Of a DNA stretch of 64,000 nt, positions 35,187 to 44,765 are shown one piece after another. The notes below the pieces were generated by a model, which was given only the letters and a program-made list of their open reading frames with translations, searched no databases and was not told where the DNA came from. Position 1 is the stretch's first letter, and each line of letters starts with the position of its first letter. The DNA lies in NCBI GenBank assembly GCA_964574985.1, contig CAZNPH010000016.1, positions 1 to 64,000 of the forward strand. Reading direction: 5' to 3'. This DNA is from CAZNPH01 sp964574985 (GTDB lineage Bacteria; Bacteroidota; Bacteroidia; Bacteroidales; SM23-62). The position numbers and the translations under genes were made by a program.

Positions 35187-37439
35187 ATGAAAAGAAGAAA
35201 GTTCCTGCAGAATCTTTCCCTGAGCGGTTCATCCCTGATGATCGCTCCACGGTTGAAAGGCCGTTATGACCAGGCCGGCCCCGGCATCCCGGAATACAGA
35301 TACGGATATCCCGGCACCATTGAAGATGCCAGGAACCGCGAAGGCCGGATCATGGTGCGGCTTGCATTCGGCTGCCCGGAAAATACCCGGGCCGGGAACC
35401 ACCGCGGAAGGATCAAAGTCTCCGGGGCCAGGATCAACCGGATGAAGGAATATTTTTTCGAACCCGGGGAAGACCTTGCGGAACCCTCCCGCCATGAATA
35501 CGATCTGAATACTGCCTCCGGGAATACCGATGTGCTTGTATTGTGGCTGGACGATGCCGGGACGGATACCCGCATCTCGGTGAAGTCTCCCGGGGAAGAC
35601 ATTTCATTTGCCCTGAAACAACTGGTTGAGAAGCCCGAATTCACCCACACCTCAGATGACAACCTGATCACGGCCAACCTGTTGCTTGACCGGGAGATCG
35701 GCGGGATATCCCCTGAGGAAACCGGCATCGAATCCCGGGGAGACAACTTCACATTCATCGTGATGGCCGACACCCAGGGCGGGGACACGGGTGATGAAAA
35801 TGACCTGAGGACGCGGATCAAGATACACAACGCATTTCTCGAGGAAAGTGTGGCCCTGGCCAACCGTCTGCAGATCGATCCCGCCTTTACGCTGGTTGCC
35901 GGCGATATCTGTGACGGGCAGGGGGAAAAACGGAACCTGGCAAAGATGAACGGGATCCTGTCCAGACTGAAAACACCTGTATTGTATGGAGTCGGGAACC
36001 ATGAGACCCGTTACAGCATGAAATCTTCCCCGGGTTACCGGATGGACGGATTCAATAATTATTTTGCCGCCCAGAAGGCCATGAACGGACTGGAAAAATT
36101 GTTGTACTCCTTCAATCTTGGACAATGGCATTTCATCGTGTGGCCCGATCCCCTGAGGTCTGGTTTCTGGGAAGCGCATCCCCATTATTTTGACTGGCTG
36201 GAAAGAGACCTGGAAAAACACAAAGACCGCCCGACGGTTGTTTTTCAGCATGTACCGGTCCATCCCGTGGGGATCAATCCCCTGATCAGCTATACCGAAT
36301 CACCTTATGTCAAAAGAACCTTTGTGGACATACTGGCCCGGCACAACAACGTACGGTATGTACTGAGCGGACACGTGCACATCCCGGCAAAGGCATCTTT
36401 CAAGACCGCGGTCTCATACAGGGGCATCCGGTTCATCAACCTGCCGGCTGCAGGCTACCGCCCACGGTCCTTCGGCGAGGCCGATTACTTCGGCGGCCCT
36501 ACCCAGGGATTTGCCATTGCCGGCATCAAAGGCCGGGAAATAAAACTCACCTATAAAACGGTCACCGGTGAAGAGTATCCCTACCCGGATGTTCTTCCGG
36601 AATTCCGGGATGGCCTGTACCCTCTGTGGTTCGGCAACAAATGGGATTTGCCCGCGCAGGACCGGGTGGTAAACGGAAATTTCGAGAACGGACTGGAAGG
36701 CTGGGGAAAAAGATATATGTACGAAGAAGACCGGGAACCTTCCAATATTTGTGAAGTGCGCAGGAGCATCCGCCCGGAAAGTTATGCCTCACTGTATCTT
36801 TATATCCGCAGGAGAGGATACGAAGCACCCGGCCAGGACCGGATGCCCCAAAGCCTCAACCGGATATTCCAGGCGGTCAGGTGCAGGCCCGGCGAACGGC
36901 CCTTCATCGAATTCAATTACATGCTTGAAGGAAAGAATTGTGACCTGAACGGACTGGCCGGCGCTTACTTCTGGGCGGAAGCCTGGTCCGGTTCCGTGCC
37001 ACATGCCAGCATAACCTACTCTGCCCATGTGATGTGGGTCAACTTCGAATCCGTTTACGGCCGGAACCGTTCGATGCGTCCGGTGCATTTCGAACTCTCC
37101 GCCCTGCCGGACACCTGGCACAGGGTCCTGATCAACATGGCCGGTGACTTCAACGGTCTGGCCGAAGGAAAGAAATTCGAAGAACGGGGGATCGACCGGA
37201 TTATCCTGAACCTGGGCGTCTGGAATGTCAATGAGGGCCATGAGCAACCTTTCGCCGTCTACTTCGATGATGTCAGGACAGGATACGACCCCCGGGACAC
37301 CACAAACATCGACGGCATACCCGTAAAACAGAAATCCAATGACCGCCTGTGGTGGAGGTGGAAAAACGTGAACAGAAGCCATGCTGCCGGGGAACATTAT
37401 TACCGGAAGCTGACCGGGGAACAATACCCGGAGACCTGA
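35187..37439 (+). CDS. Exported metallophosphoesterase with C-terminal beta domain
   Basis: I start at 35187 (MKRRKFLQNLSLSGSSLMIA, a Tat-like signal); an upstream ATG at 35106 would add 27 residues with no signal character. The phosphoesterase domain has all motifs: FIVMADTQGGD, LVAGDICDGQG, GVGNHETRY, FQHVPVHP, VLSGHVHIPAK. The last 220 residues look like a carbohydrate-binding beta-sandwich (VVNGNFENGLEGWGKRYMYE). The substrate is unknown. About 220 bp of intergenic DNA precedes it, divergent to the aldo/keto reductase. Confidence 0.88.
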   Translation: MKRRKFLQNLSLSGSSLMIAPRLKGRYDQAGPGIPEYRYGYPGTIEDARNREGRIMVRLAFGCPENTRAGNHRGRIKVSGARINRMKEYFFEPGEDLAEPSRHEYDLNTASGNTDVLVLWLDDAGTDTRISVKSPGEDISFALKQLVEKPEFTHTSDDNLITANLLLDREIGGISPEETGIESRGDNFTFIVMADTQGGDTGDENDLRTRIKIHNAFLEESVALANRLQIDPAFTLVAGDICDGQGEKRNLAKMNGILSRLKTPVLYGVGNHETRYSMKSSPGYRMDGFNNYFAAQKAMNGLEKLLYSFNLGQWHFIVWPDPLRSGFWEAHPHYFDWLERDLEKHKDRPTVVFQHVPVHPVGINPLISYTESPYVKRTFVDILARHNNVRYVLSGHVHIPAKASFKTAVSYRGIRFINLPAAGYRPRSFGEADYFGGPTQGFAIAGIKGREIKLTYKTVTGEEYPYPDVLPEFRDGLYPLWFGNKWDLPAQDRVVNGNFENGLEGWGKRYMYEEDREPSNICEVRRSIRPESYASLYLYIRRRGYEAPGQDRMPQSLNRIFQAVRCRPGERPFIEFNYMLEGKNCDLNGLAGAYFWAEAWSGSVPHASITYSAHVMWVNFESVYGRNRSMRPVHFELSALPDTWHRVLINMAGDFNGLAEGKKFEERGIDRIILNLGVWNVNEGHEQPFAVYFDDVRTGYDPRDTTNIDGIPVKQKSNDRLWWRWKNVNRSHAAGEHYYRKLTGEQYPET

Positions 37440-37444
37440 AAAAA

Positions 37445-38557
37445 CTAACGGGGGGTTGCGTCGGGCAATCCGCCGTCGACCGGGATGGTAGCCCCGGTGG
37501 TCGGGGTTTGCCGGGTAATAAAGAACTTGACCGCATTGGCCACATGGCGGGCGGTCACCCTGGATTTCAACAGGTTCCTGTTCCGGTAATATTCCTCAAG
37601 ACCCTCCGCATCGAGTCCGCGCGCCTTCATCCGGTCGGGCCCCACCTTTGCCCAGAGACCGGACCTGAATTCACCGTCAGAAAATACGGCATCCGGGGAG
37701 ACCATGTTCACCCGGATATCCTGCTGTGCCAGCTCAAGACTGGCGATCCGGGCCAGCTGATGGCTGGCGGCCTTGGTTGCACTGTAGGCACCGAAGGTGG
37801 CACCGGGGGAAAAAACATTCTTGGTGGAAACCACCACAATGTCCCCGCCGGTCCCCTGTATCCCCAGCAGGCGGCCTGCCCCTGAAAGGGTTAGCAGGGT
37901 GCCTTCAACATTGACTTTCTCCAGTTTTTGAAAGTCCTTCAGTTCCATCTCGCTCAACGGGGAAACATGGGCGATCCCCGCGTTGACGATCAGTATGTCA
38001 AAACCGCCCCAGTGCTGGATGATCCTGTCAAAACAGGAACGCACGGATGAATCGGCGGTCACGTCCATTTCGAAACCGGCGATCCGGTCGCCGAATTCCT
38101 CCCTGAACCCGGATACCAGTTTATCCAGCCCTTCCCGGTTGATGTCTGTGGCGGCCACACAGCAGCCTTCACCGAGCAATTTTTTGCATATCCCGTGGCC
38201 GATAGCACCGGCAACACCCGTGATCACAACCACTTTGTTTTCCAGCAGGTTCTTTTCACTTTTTTCGGTGGAACGGACCAGCACGGTGCCCACGGGTTCG
38301 ATGAAAACGGCATTGGGTTTCTTTCCGTTTTCTTTCACATATTGCTCAAGCTGTTTTTTACAATCCTCCCTCAGTTCACCGGTGGGGAGACCCTTCAGGT
38401 CCGGTTTCCAGGCAGGAAGTGCTCCGGCACCCGCCTCCGCCCCTTCCATAAATCCCTGTCCGGTGGATTTCAGCAGGGGCAGGTTATAAAAAACATCATA
38501 TTCGATCTCGAACCGCTCAGCCAGGAGTCCGCGCAGTATCAACAAAATCTCTGTCAT
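37445..38557 (-). CDS. SDR dehydrogenase with N-terminal extension, last gene of the RLP operon
   Basis: 370 aa. Residues about 108-370 are a classic short-chain dehydrogenase: NAD-binding VVVITGVAGAIGHGICKKLL and catalytic YSATKAAS. The first 107 residues (ERFEIEYDVFYNLPLLKSTG) are not SDR. This layout recalls the C-terminal half of the fused aldolase/SDR proteins of rhamnulose-1-phosphate catabolism with the aldolase missing, so it could be an evolutionary remnant or a new domain. It is the tenth gene of the minus-strand operon, 25 bp after the epimerase. It probably oxidises a sugar alcohol or phosphate. Confidence 0.82.
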   Translation of the reverse strand: MTEILLILRGLLAERFEIEYDVFYNLPLLKSTGQGFMEGAEAGAGALPAWKPDLKGLPTGELREDCKKQLEQYVKENGKKPNAVFIEPVGTVLVRSTEKSEKNLLENKVVVITGVAGAIGHGICKKLLGEGCCVAATDINREGLDKLVSGFREEFGDRIAGFEMDVTADSSVRSCFDRIIQHWGGFDILIVNAGIAHVSPLSEMELKDFQKLEKVNVEGTLLTLSGAGRLLGIQGTGGDIVVVSTKNVFSPGATFGAYSATKAASHQLARIASLELAQQDIRVNMVSPDAVFSDGEFRSGLWAKVGPDRMKARGLDAEGLEEYYRNRNLLKSRVTARHVANAVKFFITRQTPTTGATIPVDGGLPDATPR

Positions 38558-38582
38558 AATGTTTTCAGATTATTATGATTTG

Positions 38583-39314
38583 CTACTTCCCTGAAAGCAC
38601 ATCCATCATGAACCGGGCATTTCCGGCGGGATCCCCGCCTTTGAATATGGCGCTGCCCGAGATCACGATATCCGGCCTGAGTTCGGATACTTCCTCAATG
38701 TTGTCCATGCTGATCCCCCCGTCGATGACCAGGATGATGTCTTTTCCGTTCTTTTCGACCAGTTCACGGACCGCCAGAAATTTTTCACCCGTTGAAGGGA
38801 GGAATTTCTGGCCTTTCCAGCCGGGATTCACCCCAAGCAGTGCGATCATGTCCAGCTCATCCAGCAGGGGTTCCAGTACCGTCCGGGGGGTGCCCGGATT
38901 AAGAGCCACGCCGCACAGGGGGACTTTCCCCTCCGGCTGACTGACGGGATCATCCGGCCGGCCGGACTCCCCAATGGCCTGCAACGCCCGGTGGATGTGG
39001 ATGGTGGACTCGTAATGGACGGTGATCATATCCGCACCGGCCTGGATATATTGTTCCAGATTTTTCAGCGGATCGGTGATCATCAGGTGCACATCCTTCA
39101 ACAGGCGGGTCCGTATATTTTTGATGTAAAAAGGCCCTGCGGTCAGATGCGGGCAAAAATGGCCGTCCATCACATCAAAGTGCATCATTTTCACATCCGC
39201 CTCTTCCAGGGCATCCACCGAAGACTGCAGGTTCATGAGGTCCCCCGACGTGATCCCCACACTGATGGTGGGACACATTTCCTTGACTTTGCTTTTCAAA
39301 AAATTATCTTTCAT
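38583..39314 (-). CDS. Ribulose-phosphate 3-epimerase family protein
   Basis: 243 aa TIM barrel. Motifs are MHFDVMDGHFCPHLTAGP (metal ligands), HLMITDPLKNL, LGVNPGWKGQKFLPS and ILVIDGGISMDNI. Metal-binding His and Asp residues are present. It could be a ribulose-5-P, allulose-6-P or related ketose-phosphate 3-epimerase. The operon context suggests it serves the operon pathway rather than the pentose-phosphate cycle (inference). Its start adjoins the end of the RpiR gene with no gap. Confidence 0.88.
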   Translation of the reverse strand: MKDNFLKSKVKEMCPTISVGITSGDLMNLQSSVDALEEADVKMMHFDVMDGHFCPHLTAGPFYIKNIRTRLLKDVHLMITDPLKNLEQYIQAGADMITVHYESTIHIHRALQAIGESGRPDDPVSQPEGKVPLCGVALNPGTPRTVLEPLLDELDMIALLGVNPGWKGQKFLPSTGEKFLAVRELVEKNGKDIILVIDGGISMDNIEEVSELRPDIVISGSAIFKGGDPAGNARFMMDVLSGK

Positions 39315-40160
39315 CTATTTGTACCTTAAATCTTTTTCAATGCGGCGGTTCATTTCACTGACCATATCGAGTTCCTTTTTTTGCCTGGCCACCAGCAGGT
39401 AAATGGCCTCGACCAGGCAAACCTGCAGGAAGAAAGAGGAAATGGCGGCTGCACGCACCCGGCTTTCCCTGAAAGCGGTGAACAACTGGTAATCACATAT
39501 TTTCCGCATTTGTGCAGTATCATAATTGGATATCCCCACCGTAAAGGCCTTCTTCTCCTTGGCATACTTGAGTCCGTTTAAAGTGGTTTTTGTCCTGCCC
39601 GAATGTGAAATGCCCACTACCACATCCTCATGGTTCATCCGGAGGCTCTGAACCATGATATCGTATTCGTCGGTCAGTGCATCGCAATGAACCCCAAGGT
39701 GCAAAAACCTCTGGGCCGCAAGTTTGGAGATGGTGCCCGAACCACCGATCCCCATAAAAACAAGCTTTCTTGCCCCCAGGATATGTTCAGCCACGATGTT
39801 AAGCGTCCGGGCATCCGTAATATCGAGGGTGTTCCTCATTCCTTCCATATAGGAACTGAAGACTTTTTTGACGATCTCTTCTTCCGTATCATCACCGGAT
39901 ATAGGTTCGTATATCTCCTGCAGACCGTTGGGGACATTCTCCTTGATCATCTCATACTTGAAATCCCTGTAGCTCGAATAACCCAGCTTCTTCACGAACC
40001 GGCTCACGGTGGTGGCGCTGGAATTGATCTTTTCAGCCATCTGGTGAATGGTCAGAAACGGGATTTGCTCGAAATTGTTCTCAATGACCTCAGCGATTCG
40101 TTTGTCGGAGTTGGTCAGACTCGGGTAAAGGGATTTGATCCTGATCAGCACTTTGGACAT
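39315..40160 (-). CDS. MurR/RpiR-family transcriptional regulator
   Basis: 281 aa. The N-terminal HTH (about 1-77) contains LTIHQMAEKINSSATTVSRF, then VKKLGYSSYRDFK. The C-terminal SIS domain (about 125-260) has VFMGIGGSGTISKLAAQRF and VVVGISHSGRTKTTLN, a sugar-phosphate-binding fold. It lies inside the operon between the kinase and epimerase genes, so it probably senses a pathway sugar phosphate and regulates its own operon. Confidence 0.92.
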   Translation of the reverse strand: MSKVLIRIKSLYPSLTNSDKRIAEVIENNFEQIPFLTIHQMAEKINSSATTVSRFVKKLGYSSYRDFKYEMIKENVPNGLQEIYEPISGDDTEEEIVKKVFSSYMEGMRNTLDITDARTLNIVAEHILGARKLVFMGIGGSGTISKLAAQRFLHLGVHCDALTDEYDIMVQSLRMNHEDVVVGISHSGRTKTTLNGLKYAKEKKAFTVGISNYDTAQMRKICDYQLFTAFRESRVRAAAISSFFLQVCLVEAIYLLVARQKKELDMVSEMNRRIEKDLRYK

Positions 40161-40177
40161 ATCGAAAAGATTGGGTT

Positions 40178-41680
40178 TTACCTTCCTGGTTGCTCAACAT
40201 CAGAGCATAAATCTACAAACTTTTCCATATAATCGGAAAAAGCCTGCAAATTTAGCGAAGGTGCAGGTATCCTGTGCTTTTCGATCTTCACCGATCCTTT
40301 TTCAAGCTGATCCGGAGATATGCCTTCGGCACAGCACTTTGCACATATGGCAGCACCATAGCTGGTCGCTTCTTCAATGTTGGTGGAAAACACTTCACGG
40401 CCGGGCATTATGCCGGCCATCAGCCGCGTATACACCGAATTGTTCCGGAACCCCCCTTCAATGAAAACGGAGGTATTCCTGTCTTTCCTGCCCTCTGCCT
40501 GCCTGACTGCATAATGAGACTGTATGGCCAGTGAAAGGCACAGGACATGATATGCATATTTGGGATCGGCAAAGAATTTTTCCTCATTGACGATCCGTCC
40601 TTTCGAATCGGGAAACAATCCGGCACCCTTGTTGAGCGTGGGCAAAACAAAGCAATCCTTTTCCTGCAGAATTCTGTCCGTGATCTCCCCGTCAAATCCG
40701 AAAGGCATGGGATCCACGCCCAGTTTTTCCCTGATCAGGCCGGTATAGTGGTCATGCTCGGCGCCCGCCATGAATATGGATGCCCTTACGGGTTTTCTGA
40801 AAGGACCCACATAATACAGTGTGTTTTTAGGCAGATCAGCCGGATCAGGGTGAAATTCAGACCTTGGACACAGAAATGCACACCAGGTACCCGTTGATGC
40901 CAGTACAAAATCTTCCCTGACCGTCACCAGGTAGGGCAGCAATGAAGCATTGGAATCGTGAATGCCCACAGCTACCTTGCAATCCTGTGCAATACCTGTA
41001 CTTTCTGCCAGTTGGGGTTTGATATTCCCGGCCAGGCTCCAGGGGTCAAGGATCTTTTCGGGAAACATATCGCGGATGCCCGTTTTTTCCACCAGATGGC
41101 TCCAGGTGTTCTTCCGCATATCCCAGAGCATGGTATGGCATCCCGCGGTTGTCATCTCGATTGTTTTTCTGCCGGAAAGCAGAAAAGATATATACTGAGG
41201 AAGAACAAGAATGTCTTCCACTTCACTCCACTTCTCCGGGAATGCCTCCCTGAGCCAGAATATACCATATCCTATATTCAGAATGGTTTCGTATAAGGGA
41301 GCCCCCGTCCGCATGTACAGATCTTCCGGAGTGCCGAAGGCCTCCAGGAATTTCTGCCTTATCCTGTCATCCGGACGGTTCATATAGGAGGGAACCGGAA
41401 AAACCGGTTCCCCTTTCCCGTCCAGGTAAACGGCTGTGGCCCCGTGGGTTGTGGCGGAAATGGCACCAATCGGATATTCCTTAGCAAGCTTCTTCAGTGT
41501 TTCGATAATCCATTCCGCCGTATCCGGAATGTTGTCCGCAAGGATGCCTTCCTCTTCTTTTTCTTCAACGCTGGTTGCGTCCTTGTGGAGCATTTCCAGT
41601 TCCGGGGAGAAGATCAGCAGTTTCTTCTGCGTCTTTCCAAGATCGATGACGGCAAGATGGTTGTTTTTCTCCGGGGTCAT
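40178..41680 (-). CDS. FGGY-family carbohydrate kinase
   Basis: 500 aa. The N-terminal domain starts HLAVIDLGKTQKKLLIF, and AISATTHGATAVYLDGKG follows. The C-terminal domain has LASTGTWCAFLC and SVFIEGGFRNNSVYTRLMAG. It is closest to the rhamnulokinase/fuculokinase side of FGGY by eye, but the substrate cannot be assigned; apulose and autoinducer-2 kinases are also FGGY members. The dehydrogenase and RLP genes are upstream and RpiR downstream, so it probably makes the phosphorylated intermediate of the pathway. Confidence 0.9.
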   Translation of the reverse strand: MTPEKNNHLAVIDLGKTQKKLLIFSPELEMLHKDATSVEEKEEEGILADNIPDTAEWIIETLKKLAKEYPIGAISATTHGATAVYLDGKGEPVFPVPSYMNRPDDRIRQKFLEAFGTPEDLYMRTGAPLYETILNIGYGIFWLREAFPEKWSEVEDILVLPQYISFLLSGRKTIEMTTAGCHTMLWDMRKNTWSHLVEKTGIRDMFPEKILDPWSLAGNIKPQLAESTGIAQDCKVAVGIHDSNASLLPYLVTVREDFVLASTGTWCAFLCPRSEFHPDPADLPKNTLYYVGPFRKPVRASIFMAGAEHDHYTGLIREKLGVDPMPFGFDGEITDRILQEKDCFVLPTLNKGAGLFPDSKGRIVNEEKFFADPKYAYHVLCLSLAIQSHYAVRQAEGRKDRNTSVFIEGGFRNNSVYTRLMAGIMPGREVFSTNIEEATSYGAAICAKCCAEGISPDQLEKGSVKIEKHRIPAPSLNLQAFSDYMEKFVDLCSDVEQPGR

Positions 41681-41693
41681 ATGGAATTTTCCT

Positions 41694-42689
41694 TTACAGT
41701 ATGTTCTCCCTGATCATCCTGGAAGCTTCGGTGGCATCGCCTCCCTTGATCACTTCCTCTATGCGGGAAGATCCGATCTTTTCCAGCAGGTCGAGCAATT
41801 TTTCAACCCAGCCGATACTTTCCGTGGCGGCTTTTACACCGTCTTCACGATACGGGAAGATATCCAGCGTATACCAGCCGTCGTAACCGGTCCGCTCAAG
41901 CCAGTAAAGGAATTCAAGCGCCTTGATGGTGTGCACCGAACCGAACATCATATCGTCATCCCATTGGGCGTAGTTATCATTGAGATGAACATAATCCAGG
42001 GTACTTTTTTCCCGCGAGTTCATCAAGGCAACGGCATCGGCAGGATTCTCCCTGCCTTCCAGTGAATGCCCTATATCCAGAAGGCCCCCGACATTATCCG
42101 ATCCGATGTCATCGAGAAGCAACACCAGGTCGGCCGCCCGGGGGACAATGATGTGTGTCCTGGGTTCTCTGGGCTTGTATTCGATGAGTACCTTCACATC
42201 ATCCCGGTGCTCCGCACATTCCCTGATCCCGTCAATCAGGCGCTTTCTGTCCTCCAGGTAATCGGTCTGGAAGCAATAATCATATCCGTCCTGGCCGGGC
42301 CACACATCCACATACTTGCATCCCAGATCTGCCGCCCAGTCCATGGACTTGGTCACTTCCCTGACGGCATCTTCGCGGATGGCGGGATCTCTGGAAGTAA
42401 AACTTCCCTTTCCCCATTTGGCCTGGGTCCACAGGTCGGGTGTGACCATGGATGTCTGCAGGTTCCGTTCTTTCAGGATATTTTTGATCTGACCGGCATT
42501 TTCGTCATTGATGTGCCAGTTCCCCACCAGTTCAACGCCTTTCAATCCCTCCACCTTCGCGGCGAGGTCGAACATTTCTTCAATGGTTTCACCTCCTTCG
42601 CCATAACCCGACAAACAGAATCTGTCGGCGCAGGAAGCAAAAACGGGCAGACATGCCCCGTACAGTTTTTTGAATTTCTTTTTTTCCAT
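41694..42689 (-). CDS. Xylose-isomerase-like TIM-barrel sugar isomerase/epimerase
   Basis: 331 aa. AP-endonuclease-2 family barrel: VELVGNWHINDEN, YVDVWPGQDGYDY, VKVLIEYKPREPRTHIIV, GLLDIGHSLEGRENPADAVA, YVHLNDNYAQWDDD. The acidic/histidine metal ligands (Glu in LIEYK, Asp-His in LDIGH, His in YVHLND) are present, so it should be an active isomerase. D-apiose isomerase and several rare-sugar epimerases belong here, but I cannot choose. It lies 13 bp upstream of the kinase gene. Confidence 0.85.
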   Translation of the reverse strand: MEKKKFKKLYGACLPVFASCADRFCLSGYGEGGETIEEMFDLAAKVEGLKGVELVGNWHINDENAGQIKNILKERNLQTSMVTPDLWTQAKWGKGSFTSRDPAIREDAVREVTKSMDWAADLGCKYVDVWPGQDGYDYCFQTDYLEDRKRLIDGIRECAEHRDDVKVLIEYKPREPRTHIIVPRAADLVLLLDDIGSDNVGGLLDIGHSLEGRENPADAVALMNSREKSTLDYVHLNDNYAQWDDDMMFGSVHTIKALEFLYWLERTGYDGWYTLDIFPYREDGVKAATESIGWVEKLLDLLEKIGSSRIEEVIKGGDATEASRMIRENIL

Positions 42690-42740
42690 GATCTTTTGTA
42701 TTATTTGGTTAAAAATCCAATTATTAATGATCCAATTATT

Positions 42741-43778
42741 TTAGTATTCAACACTTTCTTTGGCTGTTTTAACGATCTTTTCCACCGAGGGCTTGTAAAA
42801 ATTTTCCATGACCGGCACAAATGGTGCGGGCGTGGACGGGGCTCCGATCCTCCTGACAGGCGCCAGAAGCAATTCCGCCATTTCCTCGGCCATGGCGGCG
42901 GCGGTTTCGGCAAATATCCCGCCGGTTTTCGGACTTTCCTCGACCAGAACGACTTTCCCGGTCTTTTCCACCGACTGCCTGACCAGCTCCCAGTCAAAGG
43001 GGACCAGTGACCGCGGGTCGATCACTTCGGCGTCGATGCCTTCCTTCTCCAGTTCCCCGGCTGCCTGCAGACAAAGGTGCATCATGAGCAAGGTGCCGAT
43101 CAGTGTCACATCGGACCCTTTTCTCCTGACAATCCCCTTTCCGATGGGCACCCTGTAATCCTCATCCGGGATCTCGCTGGAAGCATTCACCGCCCCCTTT
43201 TCGGCCCTGGCTCCCTTCGAACCGTAAAGCAGCTTGTGCTCGAACATCATGACCGGATTGTCATCCTCGACGGCTGCTTTTAAAAGTCCCTTGGCATCAT
43301 AGGCCGTGGCCGGGGCCACCACCTTGATCCCGGGAATGCATGTAAAATAGGGCTCCATGTTCTGGGCATGCTGCGTTCCCCTACCCGTGGCCCCTACCGG
43401 GGCACGCATTACCAGCGGCACGGTCACGTTCCCACCTGACATGTAGCGGATCTTGGCCATCTGGTTGGCTACCTGGTCCATGGTCAGGAAAAGAAAATCC
43501 CCGTACTGTACGTCCACGATCGGACGCAGTCCCATGATGGCCGCCCCCAGGGCTATCCCGAAAAATCCTGCTTCGGAAATGGGGGTATTCAGAAGACGTT
43601 CCGGCGGAAAATGTTTCTCGAGTCCGAGTGTCACCGTGAAAGCCCCGCCCCATCCACCGGGAATGGCAATGTCCTCCCCGATGCAGAAAACCCTTTCATC
43701 CGCCTCCATGATCTCCCGGATGCCTTCCCGCAATGCTTCGGCCACTGACAGTATTTTCGTTTTTTGTTCTGTTTGCAT
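42741..43778 (-). CDS. 2-oxoacid/acetoin dehydrogenase E1 beta subunit
   Basis: 345 aa. The thiamine-diphosphate-enzyme beta subunit starts with VAEALREGIREIMEADERVF and GEDIAIPGGWGGAFTVTLGL, then RLLNTPISEAGFFGIALGAA and VDVQYGDFLFLTMDQVANQM. The C-terminal transketolase domain has VEESPKTGGIFAETAAAMAE. It pairs with the E1 alpha gene 9 bp upstream. By eye it is closer to acetoin and branched-chain type E1 than to the one-chain pyruvate E1. Confidence 0.92.
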   Translation of the reverse strand: MQTEQKTKILSVAEALREGIREIMEADERVFCIGEDIAIPGGWGGAFTVTLGLEKHFPPERLLNTPISEAGFFGIALGAAIMGLRPIVDVQYGDFLFLTMDQVANQMAKIRYMSGGNVTVPLVMRAPVGATGRGTQHAQNMEPYFTCIPGIKVVAPATAYDAKGLLKAAVEDDNPVMMFEHKLLYGSKGARAEKGAVNASSEIPDEDYRVPIGKGIVRRKGSDVTLIGTLLMMHLCLQAAGELEKEGIDAEVIDPRSLVPFDWELVRQSVEKTGKVVLVEESPKTGGIFAETAAAMAEEMAELLLAPVRRIGAPSTPAPFVPVMENFYKPSVEKIVKTAKESVEY

Positions 43779-43787
43779 GATGAATGA

Positions 43788-44756
43788 TTATGAAAAAACG
43801 TCTTCCAGGGTATCTTCGGGTTCCGGATCCGGAGCCGCCATGGCATTTTCAATGGCCTTTCTGACGGATGCGATCACCTCCTTCCGTATCTTTTCCAGGT
43901 CTTCCCTGCCGGCAATCTTTTCGGTGGTCAGATAGTCACCGAATCTTTTGACCGGTTCATTTTCCCTGGCTTTTTTTCTTTCTTCCTCGGGCTGATAGGT
44001 GGCCGGATCCCTGCGCGAATGGCCGGTGATCCGGTAGGTGGTGCATTCCAGGAGCGTGGGGCCTTTTCCTTTCCTGGCACGATCCACCGCTTTGCGCGCA
44101 GCTTCGTGAACAGCCAGCACATCGTTGCCGTCCACTGTCTTCCCGGGTATTCCGTAGGCACAGGCACGGTCGGCAATGTTTTTCACCTTCATTACCATGT
44201 CCACCGGGGTGGATGCCCCGTACAGGTTGTTCTCCACCACATAGATCACGGGCAGATCCCAGATGGCGCCCATGTTGACCGCTTCATGGAAAGTTCCCTC
44301 GTTGGTGGCCCCGTCCCCCATGAAACAAACCGCGACATTCTTTTGTTTTTTCATACTGAAGGCGAGGGCGGCCCCGGTGGCAATGGGGATATTCCCGCCG
44401 ACAATGGCAATGGAGGGAATGACCCCTTTGGACATGTCCCCCATATGCATGGATCCTCCCTTGGCCTTGCAGCAACCGGTCTTTTTCCCGAACAGTTCAT
44501 CCATCATGGACTGGATATCCATGCCCCTGGCAATGCAATGTCCATGGGGCCGGTGGGTGGAAACAATGTAATCATCCTGTTTCAGGGCGGAGCAAACTCC
44601 CACGGCCACCCCCTCCTGTCCCTGGGACTGGTGAATGGTGCCCGGCATCTTGCCTTCCAGGAAAAGTCTTTTGACATGTTCCTCGAATTCCCTGATCAGG
44701 ACCATCCTTTGGTAAATATCACTCAGCCACTTTTTATCGTATTTTTTTCCGGCCAT
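43788..44756 (-). CDS. 2-oxoacid/acetoin dehydrogenase E1 alpha subunit
   Basis: 322 aa. Thiamine-diphosphate motif GDGATNEGTFHEAVNMGAIW, then DLPVIYVVENN, plus the phosphorylation-loop region YRITGHSRRDPATYQ. The start MAGKKYDKKWLSDIYQRMVL and HQSQGQEGVAVGVCSALKQD are typical. It forms the decarboxylating heterotetramer with E1 beta. It is 9 bp from both E2 (upstream) and E1 beta (downstream), so the three are translated together. Confidence 0.93.
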   Translation of the reverse strand: MAGKKYDKKWLSDIYQRMVLIREFEEHVKRLFLEGKMPGTIHQSQGQEGVAVGVCSALKQDDYIVSTHRPHGHCIARGMDIQSMMDELFGKKTGCCKAKGGSMHMGDMSKGVIPSIAIVGGNIPIATGAALAFSMKKQKNVAVCFMGDGATNEGTFHEAVNMGAIWDLPVIYVVENNLYGASTPVDMVMKVKNIADRACAYGIPGKTVDGNDVLAVHEAARKAVDRARKGKGPTLLECTTYRITGHSRRDPATYQPEEERKKARENEPVKRFGDYLTTEKIAGREDLEKIRKEVIASVRKAIENAMAAPDPEPEDTLEDVFS

Positions 44757-44765
44757 AAAAAAAGT

